From an uncultured Bacilli bacterium (GTDB lineage Bacteria > Bacillota_I > Bacilli_A > RF39 > UBA660), in assembly GCA_947625365.1 (NCBI GenBank), contig CANQNZ010000052.1, positions 1 through 8,510 on the forward strand: a DNA stretch of 8,510 nucleotides. The letters run 5' to 3'. Numbering within the stretch: position 1 is the stretch's first letter; each line of letters opens with the position of its first letter. The position numbers and the translations under genes are program-made. Shown here in pieces: positions 6,558-8,510 of the stretch. The notes under the pieces are model-generated. The model did no database searches. It was given only the letters and a program-made list of their open reading frames with translations, and was not told the origin of the DNA.

Positions 6558-7640
6558 TTATTTTGTTTTACTTGCAGAATATCTAAAACTTTTTCCATTT
6601 AATATTTCGTTGTTGGTCGGATAAGCTCCTAACTCTATTTGCTCATCAATAGAATGATTATACTCTTTAATAATATTTATATAGCTTTCCACTCCTATTT
6701 GCTGGATTATTTTTTCTAAAACCGTTATTGTTTCTTCGCTAAAACTAGAAGTGTTTTTAGACAATTTATCAATGATGCTTTCATATTGGGAAACATCGCC
6801 CATTTTACTAAACAAATAAGTTAAGAAATCTTTAGCATATATCTCCCATAATTTCAAATTTTTTTCATCATCTTCTTTATATGACTTTGAATACCAATGC
6901 TTGTCCGATGGATAATTGTTAACACTTATAAAATCTGTAATCATTTTAGAAGTTTCTGACTCAATTATATAATCTTTTCCTATTAGTTCAGGAACTACAT
7001 CAAACATAGCTAGTAATACCCACTCTACTGACACGTCCCTATCCCCACGATATGGTATTATCTTAATATTAGGATTTATATTTTGGTCTAATAGCTCATC
7101 TAAATGACTTGCTTCAATTAAAATAATAGCTTTATCAGATAATTGAACTTCATCTTTAAAATATGTATCTTCTCCTCGAACTGCTAAAATATTAGCCGTG
7201 CTTTCATTGCCCGCAAAAGGCTCCATAATTACAATATAATTGTTATCAAAGTTACCTTGCATATGAGACGAAACAATACCATTTAAACAAAAATGTACAC
7301 TAGAGCGGTATTGAGTTGACCAAGGGCTAAACTCTCTTGCTTTTTGGGTATCCTCAGTAATTATCTGCATCGATTTATTATAATCTAAATCTTTAATCTT
7401 ATCGGGAGTTTTTAAAATATACCTATACGCAACTTCATGAAATGCATCATTTAATTTGCAAACAAAAGGGACATTACTCAAAGCTTTAATAACACCATTT
7501 TTAGGCACATGGTCGGTAGCTCTTACTAACACTATGTCACTTGCTGTATAAAATCCTCTTTCTAATTTTTGTTTTATTAAATCTTGTTTTTTCATTTCCA
7601 TACTTAATTCTATATTTTTATCACTAGTATCTAATAACAT
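6558..7640 (-). CDS. Uncharacterised 360-aa cytoplasmic protein
   Basis: I do not recognise a named family. The frame is open for 360 codons from ATG 7640. A GGAAGG ribosome site lies about ten bases upstream, which is somewhat long, and the gene ends in TAA. There is no signal peptide or membrane helix. The N-terminal half alternates strand-like blocks: SDIVLVRATDHVPKNGVIK (34-52), a core with STQYRSSVHFCLNG (108-121) and VSSHMQGNF (123-131), and YIVIMEPFAG (135-144). The clustered Arg112, His116, Asn120 and His126 look like conserved active-site or ligand residues, but this is only an impression from one sequence. The C-terminal part (about 225-360) is helical and charged. It starts 35 bp downstream of the permease-like remnant and has no obvious promoter of its own. 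Its relation to the downstream operon is unclear because that operon has a separate promoter. Confidence 0.75.
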   Translation of the reverse strand: MLLDTSDKNIELSMEMKKQDLIKQKLERGFYTASDIVLVRATDHVPKNGVIKALSNVPFVCKLNDAFHEVAYRYILKTPDKIKDLDYNKSMQIITEDTQKAREFSPWSTQYRSSVHFCLNGIVSSHMQGNFDNNYIVIMEPFAGNESTANILAVRGEDTYFKDEVQLSDKAIILIEASHLDELLDQNINPNIKIIPYRGDRDVSVEWVLLAMFDVVPELIGKDYIIESETSKMITDFISVNNYPSDKHWYSKSYKEDDEKNLKLWEIYAKDFLTYLFSKMGDVSQYESIIDKLSKNTSSFSEETITVLEKIIQQIGVESYINIIKEYNHSIDEQIELGAYPTNNEILNGKSFRYSASKTK

Positions 7641-7675
7641 AAAAATCGTACCTTCCTTATTTTAACAGCTGTTTA

Positions 7676-7909
7676 TTAATCCACATTTACACCTTTATTT
7701 AATAATTTATTGCCTATAAAATAAACTATACAAATGTATATTGCATATATAAATATTCCCATAATCATTATACTTTTAAGAGCAGTTGAACTAACTACTA
7801 TATTATTAAACACAGACATAATATCTGAATTTAATAACCCTGCAATATAAATAATTAATAAGGATATAATTGAAAATACCATATATATTCCCAATCCGCA
7901 GATTATACC
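7676..7909 (-). pseudogene. Probable C-terminal remnant of an ABC-2 type permease (or small membrane protein)
   Basis: A short frame, open from a TAATGA at about 7910-7915 down to TAA at 7676, encodes at most 77 residues with two hydrophobic helices. These are roughly MVFSIISLLIIYIAGLL and IMIMGIFIYAIYICIVYFIG. The end NKLLNKGVNVD resembles the C-termini of ABC-2 family transporter permeases, where a last membrane helix is followed by a short basic tail; this comparison is from memory. There is no partner ATPase, no remaining N-terminal portion, and only poor start options: TTG 7894, or ATG 7882 without a convincing ribosome site. The reading begins 16 nt after the Fic stop, as if the 5' part had been deleted. 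The alternative is a functional 68-72 aa two-helix membrane peptide. The residual open frame suggests recent decay. Confidence 0.45.
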
Positions 7910-7925
7910 TCATTAAAAGCTACTC

Positions 7926-8510
7926 TTATAATAATTCTAAATATTTTTTTAACATTTCTATCTCTAATTCATTTATCAAGTTGATAAAATCAGTATAATC
8001 TTTCGTTGTATGGGCTTTATCTAAAGCTTCATAATATTGTAATCTATTTTCTTTTTTTATAATTACAGGTTTAAAGCCATTCTTCATTAAATCTAAATTC
8101 ATAATTAATCTTGATGTTCTTCCATTTCCATCAACGAAAGGATGAATTTTAACAAGTTCACCATGCAATAACGTAGCTTGAATTATTGGATGATATTTAT
8201 TCCAAGTTTTATAGTTTAAAATTAATTTTTTCATTAACTCAGGAACTTTTACAAAATCTGGAGGAATATGAGTTGCTCCTTTTATAGTTACATTTTCATT
8301 TCTATATCTTCCTGCGTTTTCATCATCAATTTTCTTTAATATAAGAGTGTGTATATTTTTAATGTTCCATTCAGTAATTGGATTATCATCCTTTATTAAA
8401 TCATTTAAAAACAAAATTGCATGTTCATGATTTATAGCTTCTAAGTGTTCCTTTATTGATTTTCCTCCAACAGTAATTCCTTCTAAAACTACTTGAGTTT
8501 CTCTAAGCGT
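7926..8510 (-). CDS. Fic/DOC family protein (AMP-transferase type), N-terminus cut by window edge
   Basis: Fic enzymes transfer AMP or another phosphate-containing group from nucleotides to hydroxyl side chains of target proteins. They often act as toxins or regulators of gyrase or other housekeeping proteins. The frame is open to the window edge, giving 194 visible residues; a TTG at 8414 is internal, not the start. The upstream part reads TQVVLEGITVGGK, then KEHLEAINHEHAI, which is standard for this Fic subfamily. The target-binding flap region is GRYRNENVTIKGATHIPP (about 67-84). The catalytic motif HPFVDGNGRTSR (123-134) is intact, with the general-base His, the acidic Asp, and the GNGR loop and last Arg that bind the phosphates. 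The C-terminus ends in KKYLELL and looks complete. An N-terminal Glu-Gly (visible residues 10-11) sits where the inhibitory helix of class II Fic proteins would be. No antitoxin gene is visible downstream. Confidence 0.93.
   Translation of the reverse strand, partial: TLRETQVVLEGITVGGKSIKEHLEAINHEHAILFLNDLIKDDNPITEWNIKNIHTLILKKIDDENAGRYRNENVTIKGATHIPPDFVKVPELMKKLILNYKTWNKYHPIIQATLLHGELVKIHPFVDGNGRTSRLIMNLDLMKNGFKPVIIKKENRLQYYEALDKAHTTKDYTDFINLINELEIEMLKKYLELL

Noticed and set aside
7664..7673. Perfect 10-bp palindrome AACAGCTGTT between the permease remnant and the 360-aa gene
   Set aside because: It is short, its extension is not symmetric, it has no following T tract and no promoter is visible beside it. 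A chance palindrome is as likely as an operator.
7902..7907. TATAAT on the minus strand between Fic and the permease remnant
   Set aside because: No -35 lies 16-18 nt upstream and there is no TGn extension. In DNA this AT-rich such hexamers occur by chance.
7926..8414. A 162-aa Fic protein starting at TTG 8414
   Set aside because: The frame stays open to the window edge, and the upstream residues (VLEGITVGGK, EHLEAINHEHAI) are standard Fic N-terminal sequence, so the TTG is an internal Leu codon.

Overview
The window is about 8.5 kb of very AT-rich bacterial DNA with Gram-positive-style signals: strong AAGGAGG-type ribosome binding sites, extended -10 promoters, and TTG and GTG starts. The tilS-ftsH gene pair, the low GC content and the short intergenic gaps suggest a low-GC Firmicute or Mollicutes-related lineage, for example an uncultured gut Bacilli group; this placement is inference. 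A complete RF2 gene whose own synthesis depends on reading UGA as stop, together with TGG tryptophan codons, argues for the standard bacterial code and against a UGA=Trp mycoplasma. Every gene is on the minus strand except one at 3659-4603.

Layout, left to right. (1) 1-2327: a two-gene operon read leftwards, tilS (tRNA-Ile lysidine synthetase) followed by the first 329 codons of ftsH (membrane AAA+ protease), overlapping by 8 bp and driven by a visible promoter at 2352-2379. (2) 2414-4603: an accessory-looking pair of divergently transcribed genes sharing a 126-bp control region. The minus-strand member (about 372 aa) is unrecognised and ends at a rho-independent terminator. The plus-strand member (314 aa) has a Cys-His-Asp layout typical of transglutaminase-like or papain-fold enzymes and a near-consensus promoter with a direct repeat. 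(3) 4604-6423: prfB (RF2), with the classic programmed +1 frameshift, preceded 16 nt upstream by an unrecognised 234-aa gene. An extended -10 promoter, with a 17-bp imperfect palindrome over its -35 region, lies ahead of the pair. prfB converges on the plus-strand gene with no base between the two stop codons. (4) 6558-8510: an unrecognised 360-aa protein, a short membrane reading frame that looks like the C-terminal stub of an ABC-2 type permease, and a Fic-domain protein running off the right edge.

Housekeeping functions (tRNA modification, membrane proteolysis, translation termination) therefore alternate with lineage-specific or mobile genes: the Cys-His-Asp protein, Fic, the permease stub and three orphan proteins. 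No CRISPR array, insertion sequence, rRNA or tRNA was recognised. The most interesting novel material is the divergent 2414/3659 pair, the RF2-linked 234-aa protein with its operator-like dyad, and the orphan 360-aa family. None of these can be assigned a function from sequence reading alone.
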